DNA of 64,000 bases from Microbacterium sp. lyk4-40-TSB-66. Its GTDB lineage: Bacteria; Actinomycetota; Actinomycetes; Actinomycetales; Microbacteriaceae. This document shows, piece after piece, positions 41,172-49,643 of this stretch; within the stretch, counting starts at the first letter, position 1, and each line of letters starts with the position of its first letter. Location of the stretch: contig NZ_JARVRW010000010.1 in assembly GCF_030209475.1 (NCBI RefSeq), positions 62,001-126,000 of the forward strand, in the 5' to 3' direction. A program made the position numbers and the translations under genes. The notes beneath the pieces were generated by a model. It was not told the origin of the DNA and made no database searches. It worked only from the letters and a program-made list of their open reading frames with translations.

Positions 41172-42122
41172 ATGTATTTTCACCTGCAGGAGTTCATCAA
41201 CGAAATCGCTCAAGACGAGCCCGACCCCGCCGCGGCCAACGCGTTACAGGAGGGATTGGGCGGACAGTTCGGCGAGATGCGCACGATGATGCAGTACTTG
41301 TTCCAAAGCATCAACTTCCGTGGCCCATCCGGCAAGGCGTACAAGGACCTCATCCAGGGCATCGGCACCGAGGAGATCAGCCATGTTGAGCTCATCGGCA
41401 CCACGATCTCCCGGCTCCTCGACGGTTCACCCGCCTACCAGGGCAAGCCCACCGATCCAGTGGATCAGCCCGGCGCCGGTGGCGCGACGCCGCTGAGCAT
41501 CGCCGTGGACCACAGCAACATCCACCACTACCTGGTCGGCGCACAGGGCGCGCTGCCCGTCGACGCAGCGGGCAACCCCTGGTCGGGAAGCTACGTCTAC
41601 AACTCCGGCAACCTGGTCCTCGACCTGCTGTACAACCTCATGCTCGAATCCACCGGGCGCCTGCAGAAGTGCCGCCTATACGAGATGACCGACAACAAGA
41701 TGGCCCGCAGCACCATCTCCTACCTCATCGTTCGAGACCAGGCCCATGAGAACGCGTACGCGAAAGCACTCGAGACGCTAGGCGTCAACTGGCGCACCTC
41801 GCTGCCGATCCCGAAGACGAACGCCGAACAGTTCCCCGAGGTGAAGCGTCTCGTCGATCTGGGTCTGCAGAGCAAGCAGTACTCGTTCGACCTCGGCAAC
41901 CAGTCAGAGGCGGGCAAGATCTTCCAAGGCGCCTCGCCCTCGAACGACGGCACGCAGCTGGACGCCAGCGAGCAGGCCCCCGTCGGAACGCCGATCACAG
42001 TGGCGCCCGAACGCCCGGAGGAGTTCTCGCCCGGCGCCGACGCCCAGCTGCGGGAGCTGATCGAAGCGACTGCCGCGATGGAGATGGCTGACATCGACGC
42101 CACCTTCGGCCGCATGAAGTAG
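41172..42122 (+). CDS. manganese catalase
   Basis: Dinuclear-manganese enzyme that dismutates hydrogen peroxide, 316 residues. The four-helix bundle is visible with metal-ligand candidates in AAANALQEGLGGQ, GTEEISHVELIGT (Glu and His) and IVRDQAHENAYAKAL. The C-terminal tail after about residue 240 is Pro/Asp-rich. ATG 41172 with ggagg 5 nt upstream is clearly the start. It is cargo of the tRNA-flanked island and would add peroxide tolerance independent of haem. Confidence 0.93.
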   Translation: MYFHLQEFINEIAQDEPDPAAANALQEGLGGQFGEMRTMMQYLFQSINFRGPSGKAYKDLIQGIGTEEISHVELIGTTISRLLDGSPAYQGKPTDPVDQPGAGGATPLSIAVDHSNIHHYLVGAQGALPVDAAGNPWSGSYVYNSGNLVLDLLYNLMLESTGRLQKCRLYEMTDNKMARSTISYLIVRDQAHENAYAKALETLGVNWRTSLPIPKTNAEQFPEVKRLVDLGLQSKQYSFDLGNQSEAGKIFQGASPSNDGTQLDASEQAPVGTPITVAPERPEEFSPGADAQLRELIEATAAMEMADIDATFGRMK

Positions 42123-42351
42123 AGCTCGCCACCCGTAGCGCCGTACCTCTGTGAGCTGGGGTGCGGCGCTGCGTGGAAGCGGGTGGTCGGATACGCAGCG
42201 CGAGCACGCAACCGTCACACCCGTCTCGTTCACTGGCCGCCTGCGGAGGGAACGGGATACGTGTCGGCGCCCGCTGAGGGCGAGCGCTCTCATAGGAACG
42301 CCCAAGGTTCAGTGAGGGGCCCGTTTGGGTGGCACCTCCACCATCGTGGAC

Positions 42352-43617
42352 ATGCACGCAGGCTTCCTCTCCCGCTTCCACCGCTCCGACGTCGACACCC
42401 CCGTCCACCGGGCCCGCCCTCTCACCGCACTCGCCGCCGGCGCCGTTTTGCTGTCGGTGACCCTCACCGGCTGCGCGGGGGCCACGGCATCCGTCGAACC
42501 GACCGCCACCGCGACGACCTCGGTCACGCAGGAGGTGACGGCGACGACCACCGCCGCCACGACGACCGACACCGACGGCACCTCGGCCACGACGACCGCC
42601 GAGACCATCACCGACACCGCCGCCGCCGCCGAGGCGTTCCTCGCGACGCTGAGCGACGAGCAGCGCGACGCCGTGCTCTACGCCTTCGACGACGAGACCA
42701 AGACCACGTCCTGGTCAAACTTCCCCGTCACCTTCGTCCAGCGCGCAGGGCTGAACCTCGCCGACCTGGCCGACGAGCAAAAGACCGCGGCCCTCGCGGT
42801 GCTCGAGTCGCTGCTCAGCGACGAGGCCCACGCGACGGTCGTGGGCATCATGAACGGCGACCAGTACCTCGCCGATTACTCCAGCTCGGGCGATGCCGGC
42901 GTGCTCGGGCAGTACTACATCGCGTTCTTCGGTGACCCCTCCGACACCTCGTCCTGGGAAGTGCAGTTCGGCGGTCACCACCTCGGCATCAACGCCACCC
43001 TCGACGGATCGACGGATGCCATCACCTTCGCCCCCACACACCTCGGGGTGCAGCCGGCGGTCTACACCGACGACAGCGGCACCGAGATTCAGCCCTTCGA
43101 CGGTATCTACACCGCCGCCTTCGCGTTCTACAACAGCCTCACCGCCGAGCAACAGGCCACCCTCACCTCGGGAGACGTGTCGATGTGCGCCCCCGGCGAC
43201 ACGTGCGACTTCTCCGCCGGCGCAGGCCTCACGGGCGCTGACCTGACCGACTCGCAGAAGCAGCTACTGCTGGAGCTGATGGCCAATTGGGTCGGCATGG
43301 CCGACGAGCAGACCACCGCTGATGCTCTCGCGAAGATCGAGGCGACGTTGGACACCACCGTCATCGCGTGGTCGGGGGAGACCACCTACGACATGACCAC
43401 CGGCGACGGCATCAACTTCTCGATCTCGGGGCCGAACGTCTATATCGCCTTCCAGGCACAGCAAGGCTCGGCCGGCGCTGACGTCGCCGGCGTCACCACC
43501 TCGGGCTGGGGCCACGTGCACACCATCTACCGCGACCCTTCCAACGACTACGCCAGCAGCGTCGAGCAGCAGGCGTCGACCGGCATGGGCGGAGGCCCCG
43601 GCGGCGGTGGCGCCTGA
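42352..43617 (+). CDS. DUF3500 lipoprotein
   Basis: 421 residues. Signal region with lipobox LTGC (near residue 38), then a Thr/Ala-rich low-complexity linker, then a DUF3500 domain: AFLATLSDEQRDAVLYAFDD, WSNFPVTFVQRAGLNLADL, WEVQFGGHHLGINATL and GHVHTIYRDPSNDY. The repeated His-containing blocks suggest a metal site. An upstream ATG at 42325 is possible. Predicted to be anchored on the cell surface; the function of DUF3500 is unknown. It is the second cargo gene of the island. Confidence 0.88.
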   Translation: MHAGFLSRFHRSDVDTPVHRARPLTALAAGAVLLSVTLTGCAGATASVEPTATATTSVTQEVTATTTAATTTDTDGTSATTTAETITDTAAAAEAFLATLSDEQRDAVLYAFDDETKTTSWSNFPVTFVQRAGLNLADLADEQKTAALAVLESLLSDEAHATVVGIMNGDQYLADYSSSGDAGVLGQYYIAFFGDPSDTSSWEVQFGGHHLGINATLDGSTDAITFAPTHLGVQPAVYTDDSGTEIQPFDGIYTAAFAFYNSLTAEQQATLTSGDVSMCAPGDTCDFSAGAGLTGADLTDSQKQLLLELMANWVGMADEQTTADALAKIEATLDTTVIAWSGETTYDMTTGDGINFSISGPNVYIAFQAQQGSAGADVAGVTTSGWGHVHTIYRDPSNDYASSVEQQASTGMGGGPGGGGA

Positions 43618-44119
43618 GCATGAAGCTCACCACATGCGGACGGCCGGCTCACCAGAAGAGCCCGCCGTTCTCATAGGCGCGCGTCGCTCGCGATGTCGTT
43701 CAGATCACCAACGGCACGCCTTGACAGCGGGTCGGACCGCAGGTGGATCGAGCAGGACTGGGCGGACGTCGTCCCGAGCCCGTTCGTCCGCACCGCCGGA
43801 GTTCCTGTTCGTTTGCTCCCACGGCCCCGTCTAGAGACACTACCTCGGGCTCTGGCGCAGGTCCTGGCGCCGCTTGCGTCTCCTCCGCGACAGGAATGCT
43901 CCCCGCCGGTGCGGACTCCTCCTCGGCGGGAGCGGCGCGGCTAGCGAGCATCAGCCCACCAATCAAAGCCAGGCTTGCGGCGGTACCGCGACCACACGAA
44001 GGCCTCAGCGGGGCTCGCCGACGCGACCACGACAGGGACCCGCTTCCTCGCCCGGTGAGACGGGGATTGTGCGGGCTCGTGCCCGTCTCTGTCCGCTGGT
44101 GTCTGAACCGGTGAGGTCA
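43618..44119. other. 502-bp island end without a supported gene
   Basis: Frames on the minus strand at 43700-43966 and 43941-44123 contain short plausible pieces: a hydrophobic run LIGGLMLASRAAPAEEES, and SPAEAFVWSRYRRK in another frame. They overlap in different frames and lack good starts, so a decayed gene is possible but not shown. The interval ends at the distal tRNA-Pro repeat. Confidence 0.5.
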
Positions 44120-44155
44120 TCAAGGAGTCGCAGGTTCAAATCCTGTCATCCCGAC
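44120..44155. repeat. attR-like direct repeat (copy of tRNA-Pro 3' end)
   Basis: Repeats 39596-39631 at 35 of 36 positions. It is not a tRNA gene itself: the 5' half is absent. It also supplies the last codons of the truncated recombinase frame on the minus strand (peptide VGMTGFEPATP). Confidence 0.9.
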
Positions 44156-45238
44156 CAATTGATTGTTACTCAAACCATTGGACAAGCAGTCCCTCTGGTT
44201 GGTCGACGAAGAGGAGCCTTTCGCGGAAACGCGGGAGGCTCTTTCGTTTGTGAAACTGGCGCTCGCTTGCCACTCGTGGAGCGCTTCGTTGACGTCGGTG
44301 CGGACAGGACGGATGTGTATGCCGTCGTCTTCGACGAACACGGTGAGGCGCTTGAAAAACGCGGCCAGAATGTCGTGGCGAGTACTCCGCGCCAGGCTGG
44401 TGTAGAGGTCACCGGGGTTATCGAGGAGGTCTACGTATGCGAGGACGCGTTCGGCGCCCGATCGGAGGTGCGTCTCCGTCTTAGCCAGCCGCTCTTTGAT
44501 GGAGGCCTTCTGAAGGGTGATCTCATTCAACCTGCCGCGCAGTTTGTCACTAGGCATCGTGCCGTCGGCGGCGAGGTCGATAAGTCGATCCTCCTGCGCT
44601 TCCAGCGTGGTCAGCTGCTTCCGCAGACCGTCCTTTAATTCCCTGTCGGCGGCTTGCAGCGTCTCCATCGCTGCGGTGACCTCACGTCTGATGGTGTCCA
44701 CGGATTCCGTGTGGAAACGTTCGGCGGCGACGGCGCGGGTGACGGCTGCTTCGATGTCGTCGAGCCGCATGGTGCCGATGGTGCAGTTGCCGCGTTGTTT
44801 GGCGGCGCATAGGTAGTACTCGTAAGTGCCGCCGTTGCCGACATTCTGACTGTAAACGAGACGGCTGGTCCGGCCTTCTGACTCGCATTGTCCGCAGGCG
44901 AGCATGCCCTTCAGGTAGTGAAAGTGGGTGATATCCCGGTCGCCCTTGCGGTTGCGGCGATCGAGGATCTTCTGGACGGCCAGGAAAGTGGTTTTGTCGA
45001 TGATGGCTTGGTGGCGTCCTGCGTAGAGGGCACCTTTGAAGCGGATGGTGCCGGCGTAAAACGGGTCGCGGAGGATCTTCGCGAGCAGCCGCTGCTGCAT
45101 CTCGGCGAGGGTGGGGTGACCGTCGGCGCTGATCCGCCGCCGGGCGGGGACCCGCGGATCGCGCTCCTCCCACAGCCGACGGTGAAAAAAAGCGTCCTCC
45201 GGGGTCCAGCGCCGAAGACGCAGACGTTCCGACTGCAT
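44120..45238 (-). pseudogene. truncated large serine recombinase fused in frame to a GNAT N-terminus
   Basis: The frame starts MQSERLRLRRWTPEDAFFHR and continues DPRVPARRRISADGHPTL, the opening of a GNAT acetyltransferase. Within a few residues it changes to LRDPFYAGTIRFKGALYAGR, the end of the recombinase domain of large serine integrases. Then follow the zinc ribbon (MLACGQCES and YYLCAAKQRGNC), the long coiled coil (LKDGLRKQLTTLEAQEDRLI) and the C-terminal tail. The N-terminal resolvase domain with its catalytic Ser is missing, so it cannot recombine DNA. The stop lies in the att repeat. Both parts are clear; how they were joined is inference. Codon use is less GC-rich than in its neighbours. 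Confidence 0.82.
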
Positions 45239-45272
45239 GCCGTGCATGGCGGTGATGTGCGTCAGCGCGCAC

Positions 45273-45641
45273 TCACGGCGTGGGCGCGTACTCCGGACAC
45301 AGATGGATGCCGGAGATCACGACGACCGCGCTGGCTTCGGGCTCCGAGATCGCGCCGCCCTTCATCGAGTCGAAGACCTCTTTCGGGGTGAGGCCGTTGT
45401 CGAACGCCTTGCAGACCGCCCGGCCGAGGTCGATCCACAGGCCCGCGTTGGAGAGGTCGGTCTGCGGCAGCTGTTTGCGCAAGGCCGTGTAATACGCGGT
45501 CTCCTGCGCGAAGGCCTCCTCGGCCGCGGAGCTCGTCGCCGTCGGGGTGGCGGAGCGCGACGGCGCGACGGGGAGCGCGCCGCACCCCGACAACATCCCT
45601 GCCGCCAGGATGGCGGCCGCCAAGGCGCCGATCTTCCTCAT
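45273..45641 (-). CDS. DUF732-like small lipoprotein
   Basis: 122 residues: signal MRKIGALAAAILAAGMLSGC with lipobox LSGC (Cys20), a Ser/Thr linker, then a small helical domain with KQLPQTDLSNAGLWIDLGRAVCKAFDNG and a second Cys in SGIHLCPEYAPTP. The Cys spacing and the yC..l-G / lCP pattern resemble DUF732 secreted proteins of mycobacteria. Surface-exposed; function unknown. Confidence 0.8.
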   Translation of the reverse strand: MRKIGALAAAILAAGMLSGCGALPVAPSRSATPTATSSAAEEAFAQETAYYTALRKQLPQTDLSNAGLWIDLGRAVCKAFDNGLTPKEVFDSMKGGAISEPEASAVVVISGIHLCPEYAPTP

Positions 45642-45747
45642 GCCGCGAGCGTAGGCGAACCCCTGCGCGCAGGCGAGGGGTGTCATCCCCCTGCGTCGCG
45701 GCGGGGCCCGAGAGTAGCGTCGGTCGGGAACAGGGGAGGGGTACGAG

Positions 45748-46539
45748 ATGAGCAGCACCATCACCATCGATCTGGAGGGGAGAACCGCGGTCGTCACCGG
45801 GTCCACGCAGGGGATCGGTCTGGCGATCGCGCGACGCCTCCGCGAAGCCGGGGCTGACGTCGTCGTGAACGGTCGCACGGCCGCACGCGTCGACCACGCC
45901 GTGTCGATCCTCGGCGAGGGAGTGCGCGGGGTCGCCGCCGACGTCACCACCGCCGAGGGCGCCGAACAGCTCGTACGCGAGGTCGGACGCGTCGACGTGC
46001 TCGTCAACAACCTCGGGATCTTCGGTTCCACCCCGGCGCTCGACATCGACGACGACGAGTGGCATCGCTTCCTCGACACGAACGTCGTGTCGGCTGCACG
46101 CCTCATCAGACTCACCCTGCCGGGCATGATGGAGCGCCGATGGGGGCGGGTGCTCAACATCGCAAGCGACTCGGCCGTCGTCATCCCGGAGGAGATGATC
46201 CACTACGGCGCGTCCAAGAGCGCGCTGCTGGCGGTGTCGCGCGGGTTCGCGAAGGCGGCGGCCGGCACCGGCGTCACGGTCAATTCGGTGATCGCCGGTC
46301 CCACGCACACGGAGGGCGTCGAGGATTTCGTCTACGAACTCGTCGATCGAGACCTGCCGTGGGACGAGGCGCAGCGGGAGTTCATGAGGACGGCCCGGCC
46401 GCAGTCGCTCCTCCACCGACTCATCGAGCCGGAGGAGATCGCGAACATGGTGACCTACCTGGCGTCACCGCTCGCCTCGGCCACCACCGGTGGCGCCCTG
46501 CGCGTCGACGGAGGTTACGTCGACAGCATCCTGCCCTGA
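45748..46539 (+). CDS. short-chain dehydrogenase/reductase
   Basis: 263-residue classical SDR. TGSTQGIGLAIA is the cofactor motif, NNLGIFG the structural motif, and Ser (IASDS) with Tyr-Lys in HYGASKSALL the active site. A basic residue after strand 2 (NGRTAAR) suggests NADP(H). The C-terminus TTGGALRVDGGYVDSILP is typical. The substrate is unknown. ATG 45748 follows gggagggg. Confidence 0.92.
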   Translation: MSSTITIDLEGRTAVVTGSTQGIGLAIARRLREAGADVVVNGRTAARVDHAVSILGEGVRGVAADVTTAEGAEQLVREVGRVDVLVNNLGIFGSTPALDIDDDEWHRFLDTNVVSAARLIRLTLPGMMERRWGRVLNIASDSAVVIPEEMIHYGASKSALLAVSRGFAKAAAGTGVTVNSVIAGPTHTEGVEDFVYELVDRDLPWDEAQREFMRTARPQSLLHRLIEPEEIANMVTYLASPLASATTGGALRVDGGYVDSILP

Positions 46540-46630
46540 GACCTCCCCACGCCCCGGATGCCGCGGGTCGCGGCTCCGACCGGCCGGGCGGGCGCGGGTC
46601 CCGGCCGAGGCGGCACGCCCCCGCGCCGCA

Positions 46631-47167
46631 TCAGGGCAAGAACGCCTCCACGGCCGCCACCCGCTCCGCCGGCGTCCCCGTGATCTCGCGCACGAGCACG
46701 TGACCGGCGACCAGGTCGGGGTCGTCGATCAGCTCGAGCAGCACGTCATTCGTCGTCTCGCGCAGAGCGATGTGTTCGTCGTCGGAGACGGGGATCGCAT
46801 CACGCGTGGTGAGGGGCAGCACGACCAGCACGTCGACGGTCCGCATCGCCGCCACGATCAGAGCGGTCGCGTGATCTCTCACCTGCTCGTCCAGCTCGCC
46901 CCCCGACAGCTCGGCCCACGCGAGGAGGTAGGCCAAGAAGTCGAGGGGACCGCGCTCGGCGATCAGGTCACTCGCGGTCTCGACGATCAACCGGTCGGCC
47001 GACAGGCGCAGTTGCGCCGCGAACATCGCGGCCGAGGGCGAGTCGGATGCCTCGTCGAGGAGCTCGAACGGATCGGGGAGCACCTCGAACTCCGGATGCC
47101 GCAGCCTGAGGTCCGCGATTAACGTGCTCTTGCCGCTGGCATGGGTTCCGGAGACGACGATGCGCAC
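46631..47167 (-). CDS. P-loop ATPase/kinase-like protein
   Basis: 178 residues with Walker A GTHASGKSTL at 7-16 and VDVLVVLPL as the Walker B-like strand. It resembles the AAA_28/NadR-like family of nucleotide kinases and ATPases, in which DRLIVETASDLIAERGPLDFLAYLLAW follows the switch region. The substrate cannot be assigned. Confidence 0.82.
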   Translation of the reverse strand: MRIVVSGTHASGKSTLIADLRLRHPEFEVLPDPFELLDEASDSPSAAMFAAQLRLSADRLIVETASDLIAERGPLDFLAYLLAWAELSGGELDEQVRDHATALIVAAMRTVDVLVVLPLTTRDAIPVSDDEHIALRETTNDVLLELIDDPDLVAGHVLVREITGTPAERVAAVEAFLP

Positions 47168-47285
47168 GCCGCGACACTACCCGCGGCTCGCACCGAGAGC
47201 AGGGTCAGCACACCGAGCCTCGGCGCGCCCCGGTGCTCCAGCCGCGGCGACGCGGCGAAGTCGAACGTGAGGCTCAGCCCGCCCG

Positions 47286-48275
47286 TCAGCACTCCGGTCG
47301 AAGCGACGCGATGAAGTCGAGCTTGTCGAGAACCGGGTCCGGGATGACGAACGGGTACAGATCCGCCTTGCCCATCGACCGGTTGACCATGTTGAGCGCG
47401 GTCGACAACGGCATCCACGTGTCCGTCACGAACGCGCGGAACGTGGGGGAGTCCTCGGGGCCGGACGTGCGCGCCAGGCCGTAGATGTGGGCGGTTTCAA
47501 TCGTGTCGGTCATGTGGAGGAAGTGCGCCCAGGTCTCGGCGAAGTCCTCGTAGGGGTGCATGGTCGCGTAGGTCGAGATGTAGCGCTCCCACCAGTTCGC
47601 GGGCGGCCCCTCCGAGTAGTGGCGGTCGATCTCGGCCTGATAGTCGGCGGTCTCGTCACCGAACAGACGTCGGGACTCGGCGATGCGGTCGGTGTCCTCG
47701 ACGAGACGCCACTGCATGTAATGGCCCACCTCGTGGCGGAAGTGTCCGAGCATGGTGCGGTACGGCTCGCCGAGCTGCTCCTGCACGCGCACGCGATACG
47801 CGTCGTCGCTCTCGGCGAGGTCCATCGTGATGACCCCGTCGGCGTGGCCGATCGTGACGTTCTCGGCCACGCTCGACAGCAGGTCGAAACAGAGGCCGTG
47901 CTGCGGGTCTTCATGCTTGCCGACGACGGGGAACCCGAGGCGGTCGAGGTCGACGAGCAACCAGCGCTTTGCGCGCTCGGCCACCGGGTACTGCGAGAGC
48001 CCCTCGGCATCCGCGTCGTTCGGCCGCACCCGTGTCAGATCGCACGCCGCGCACTGACCGCCTTCGAACCGCGCGAGCCACGTGCACCCCGACAGGTTCA
48101 GGTTGCGGCAGACGTGCCAGACGAGCCCCGCGGCATCCACGTAGCGTCCCGAGCCGTCGACCGGGACGATGTCGGCCTCTTCCCGGGAGTAGCCCAGCCC
48201 CGTGCCGCAGGAGAGGCAGACGGAGTTCTCGAAATACAGGGCATTGCCGCACACGCGGCATCGGAAGGCTTTCAC
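47286..48275 (-). CDS. zinc-ribbon metallopeptidase-like protein
   Basis: 329 residues. An N-terminal zinc ribbon (FRCRVCGNALYFENSVCLSCG) and a second pair (CRNLNLSGCTW, CAACDL) precede a domain with HFRHEVGHYMQWRL, an HExxH zinc-protease motif, and a downstream Glu in DFAETWAHFLHMTD as a third ligand. This is the family of putative zinc-binding metallopeptidases with N-terminal zinc ribbon. It is cytoplasmic, with no signal peptide. The substrate is unknown. Confidence 0.9.
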   Translation of the reverse strand: MKAFRCRVCGNALYFENSVCLSCGTGLGYSREEADIVPVDGSGRYVDAAGLVWHVCRNLNLSGCTWLARFEGGQCAACDLTRVRPNDADAEGLSQYPVAERAKRWLLVDLDRLGFPVVGKHEDPQHGLCFDLLSSVAENVTIGHADGVITMDLAESDDAYRVRVQEQLGEPYRTMLGHFRHEVGHYMQWRLVEDTDRIAESRRLFGDETADYQAEIDRHYSEGPPANWWERYISTYATMHPYEDFAETWAHFLHMTDTIETAHIYGLARTSGPEDSPTFRAFVTDTWMPLSTALNMVNRSMGKADLYPFVIPDPVLDKLDFIASLRPEC

Positions 48276-48330
48276 GTGTCGAGACTGTCACGCTCTCGGC
48301 GGAGCGACCGGGTGGTTGCGTGTCGGGCCC

Positions 48331-48519
48331 TCATCGCGGCGAGGACTCGTTCAGCAGCGAGACCTCGCGAACGTCGAAGAGTCCGCGACGGGCGCGCACC
48401 ATCGACACGCCTCGGCCGCGGAGGTCTTCGGCCAGTTCCACGGTCAACGGGCCTTCGAGCGACTTCCGCCACCCGTCCTGCAGCGTGTAGACGTGCGTCA
48501 CGGTTCGGGGTCGGGACAT
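48331..48519 (-). CDS. hypothetical small protein (62 aa)
   Basis: Starts [20 protein letters not shown] at ATG 48519 after a strong ggaggt ribosome site and ends [10 protein letters not shown] mixed beta pattern ([33 protein letters not shown]) suggests a small folded domain. No family recognised. The good ribosome site and GC3 bias support it as real. Confidence 0.65.
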   Translation of the reverse strand: MSRPRTVTHVYTLQDGWRKSLEGPLTVELAEDLRGRGVSMVRARRGLFDVREVSLLNESSPR

Positions 48520-48691
48520 GAGCACCTCCGATCGGAATCTAGCCAAAACAATGTCGTGCCTCGCGGAATGTTCCTGGAGCGTCACGTGCCGGGTGCTCGG
48601 CCGTAACGAAGGCGTTCGTAGCTCCCGTCGCGCGTCACGGGACCGTTCACCGCGTGCGACGATCGCCGATCCCTCGCCGGATAATGGCGGG

Positions 48692-49036
48692 ATGACCACG
48701 GCCCGCATCATCCTGTTGTTCGCGCTCGCCGCCGTCGCCGAGATCGGCGGCGCGTGGTTGATCTGGCAGGCGGTGCGCGAGAATCGCGGGTGGTGGCTGG
48801 CACTGCTCGGCATCCTGGCCCTCGGTGCATACGGGTTCATCGCCGCCTTGCAGCCCGACGCGCACTTCGGGCGCGTGCTCGCCGCCTACGGAGGGGTGTT
48901 CGTCGCGGGGTCGCTGGCGTGGGGGATCGTCGTCGACGGCTTCCGTCCGACCATGTGGGACTACATCGGGTCGGCGGTCGCGCTCGTGGGAGCGGGGATC
49001 ATCATGCTCGCCCCGTCAACGCCTGCGGTCGACTGA
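48692..49036 (+). CDS. YnfA family (UPF0060) membrane protein
   Basis: 114 residues, four hydrophobic helices. The family motifs [46 protein letters not shown] and [16 protein letters not shown] are clear. Related in fold to small multidrug-resistance transporters; function uncertain. ATG 48692 is 6 nt after GATAAT (48680-48685), so the mRNA is leaderless. Confidence 0.95.
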   Translation: MTTARIILLFALAAVAEIGGAWLIWQAVRENRGWWLALLGILALGAYGFIAALQPDAHFGRVLAAYGGVFVAGSLAWGIVVDGFRPTMWDYIGSAVALVGAGIIMLAPSTPAVD

Positions 49037-49059
49037 GCCGCGGGCGTACGCTGGCGAGC

Positions 49060-49269
49060 ATGACCAACGTGCCCGGAGACGTGAACCGGCTGCGTGCCGT
49101 GATCGCGAAGATCGACTCCGACAACCCGCTCAAGGTGCCCTTCAGCTACAACCAAGGGCACGTCAGTCCTCGCCTCGACCGGCTCGAGGCGAAGCTGTCG
49201 TACATGGCGGACTACATCGCGTATCTCGAGCAGCGGATCGAAAGCCTAGAGGCTCAAGTAGTTAGCTAG
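49060..49269 (+). CDS. hypothetical small coiled-coil protein (69 aa)
   Basis: Begins MTNVPGDVNRLRAVIAKIDS and ends in a heptad-like segment (LDRLEAKLSYMADYIAYLEQ RIESLEAQ). ATG 49060 follows TACGCT (49047-49052) by 7 nt, the leaderless pattern. Acidic and helical; no family recognised. Confidence 0.65.
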   Translation: MTNVPGDVNRLRAVIAKIDSDNPLKVPFSYNQGHVSPRLDRLEAKLSYMADYIAYLEQRIESLEAQVVS

Positions 49270-49280
49270 GCGAGATATTA

Positions 49281-49301
49281 GGCAGTGTCAAGTGCACTGC
49301 C
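49281..49301 (+). terminator. hairpin after the 69-aa gene
   Basis: GGCAGTG (49281-49287) and CACTGCC (49295-49301) pair perfectly around a 7-nt loop. It separates the 69-aa gene from the 35-codon ORF. Confidence 0.6.
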
Positions 49302-49331
49302 CTCCGCCGTTTCCTGCGCCACACTCATCGA

Positions 49332-49439
49332 ATGAAGAATGAGAATGCGCCCCACGAGGGCATCGCCGACGATTTCGCCGCCATCGAGACCGAGCGTCCG
49401 TTCGGGTCGTACTTGTCGGTGATCAACGGGGGAGCGTAA
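49332..49439 (+). CDS. 35-codon leaderless small ORF
   Basis: Reads MKNENAPHEGIADDFAAIET then ERPFGSYLSVINGGA and TAA. ATG 49332 is 6 nt after CACACT (49320-49325), the same promoter-start spacing as leaderless genes here. It has its own hairpins on both sides. The acidic front and hydrophobic, Gly-ended tail look like a small peptide precursor or regulatory peptide, but no modifying enzyme is adjacent. Existence is plausible; function unknown. Confidence 0.5.
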   Translation: MKNENAPHEGIADDFAAIETERPFGSYLSVINGGA

Positions 49440-49447
49440 ATCGCCCC

Positions 49448-49510
49448 GGACCTCTGTGCGAGGTCCACCACGACAGGGCCGGACGCCGAAAGGCTCCGGC
49501 CCTTCGTCGT
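49448..49510 (+). terminator. double hairpin after the 35-codon ORF
   Basis: GGACCTC-tgtgc-GAGGTCC at 49448-49466 is followed by GGGCCGGA (49476-49483) pairing with TCCGGCCC (49495-49502), extended by ACGAC/GTCGT. Likely terminator. Confidence 0.65.
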
Positions 49511-49643
49511 GCCGGGTCGGACTCCCGCGCGTCCGTGCTCCTCGCAAGGCGCCGCCCGACGCGACGGCTCCGTCTGCAGCATCGTGTTCGCCCGCGTGCC
49601 CGCCCTAGCATGGGAGATCCGCCCACGCGACGAGATGAGACCC

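Noticed and set aside
43700..44123. Possible small membrane or secreted protein on the minus strand
   Set aside because: The hydrophobic run and the upstream basic segment are in different frames and no good start or ribosome site exists; at most a decayed gene.
45185..45191. A7/T7 run in the GNAT-recombinase fusion as a programmed frameshift site
   Set aside because: The normal frame continues without it on both sides and matches GNAT sequence before and after, so no frameshift is needed.
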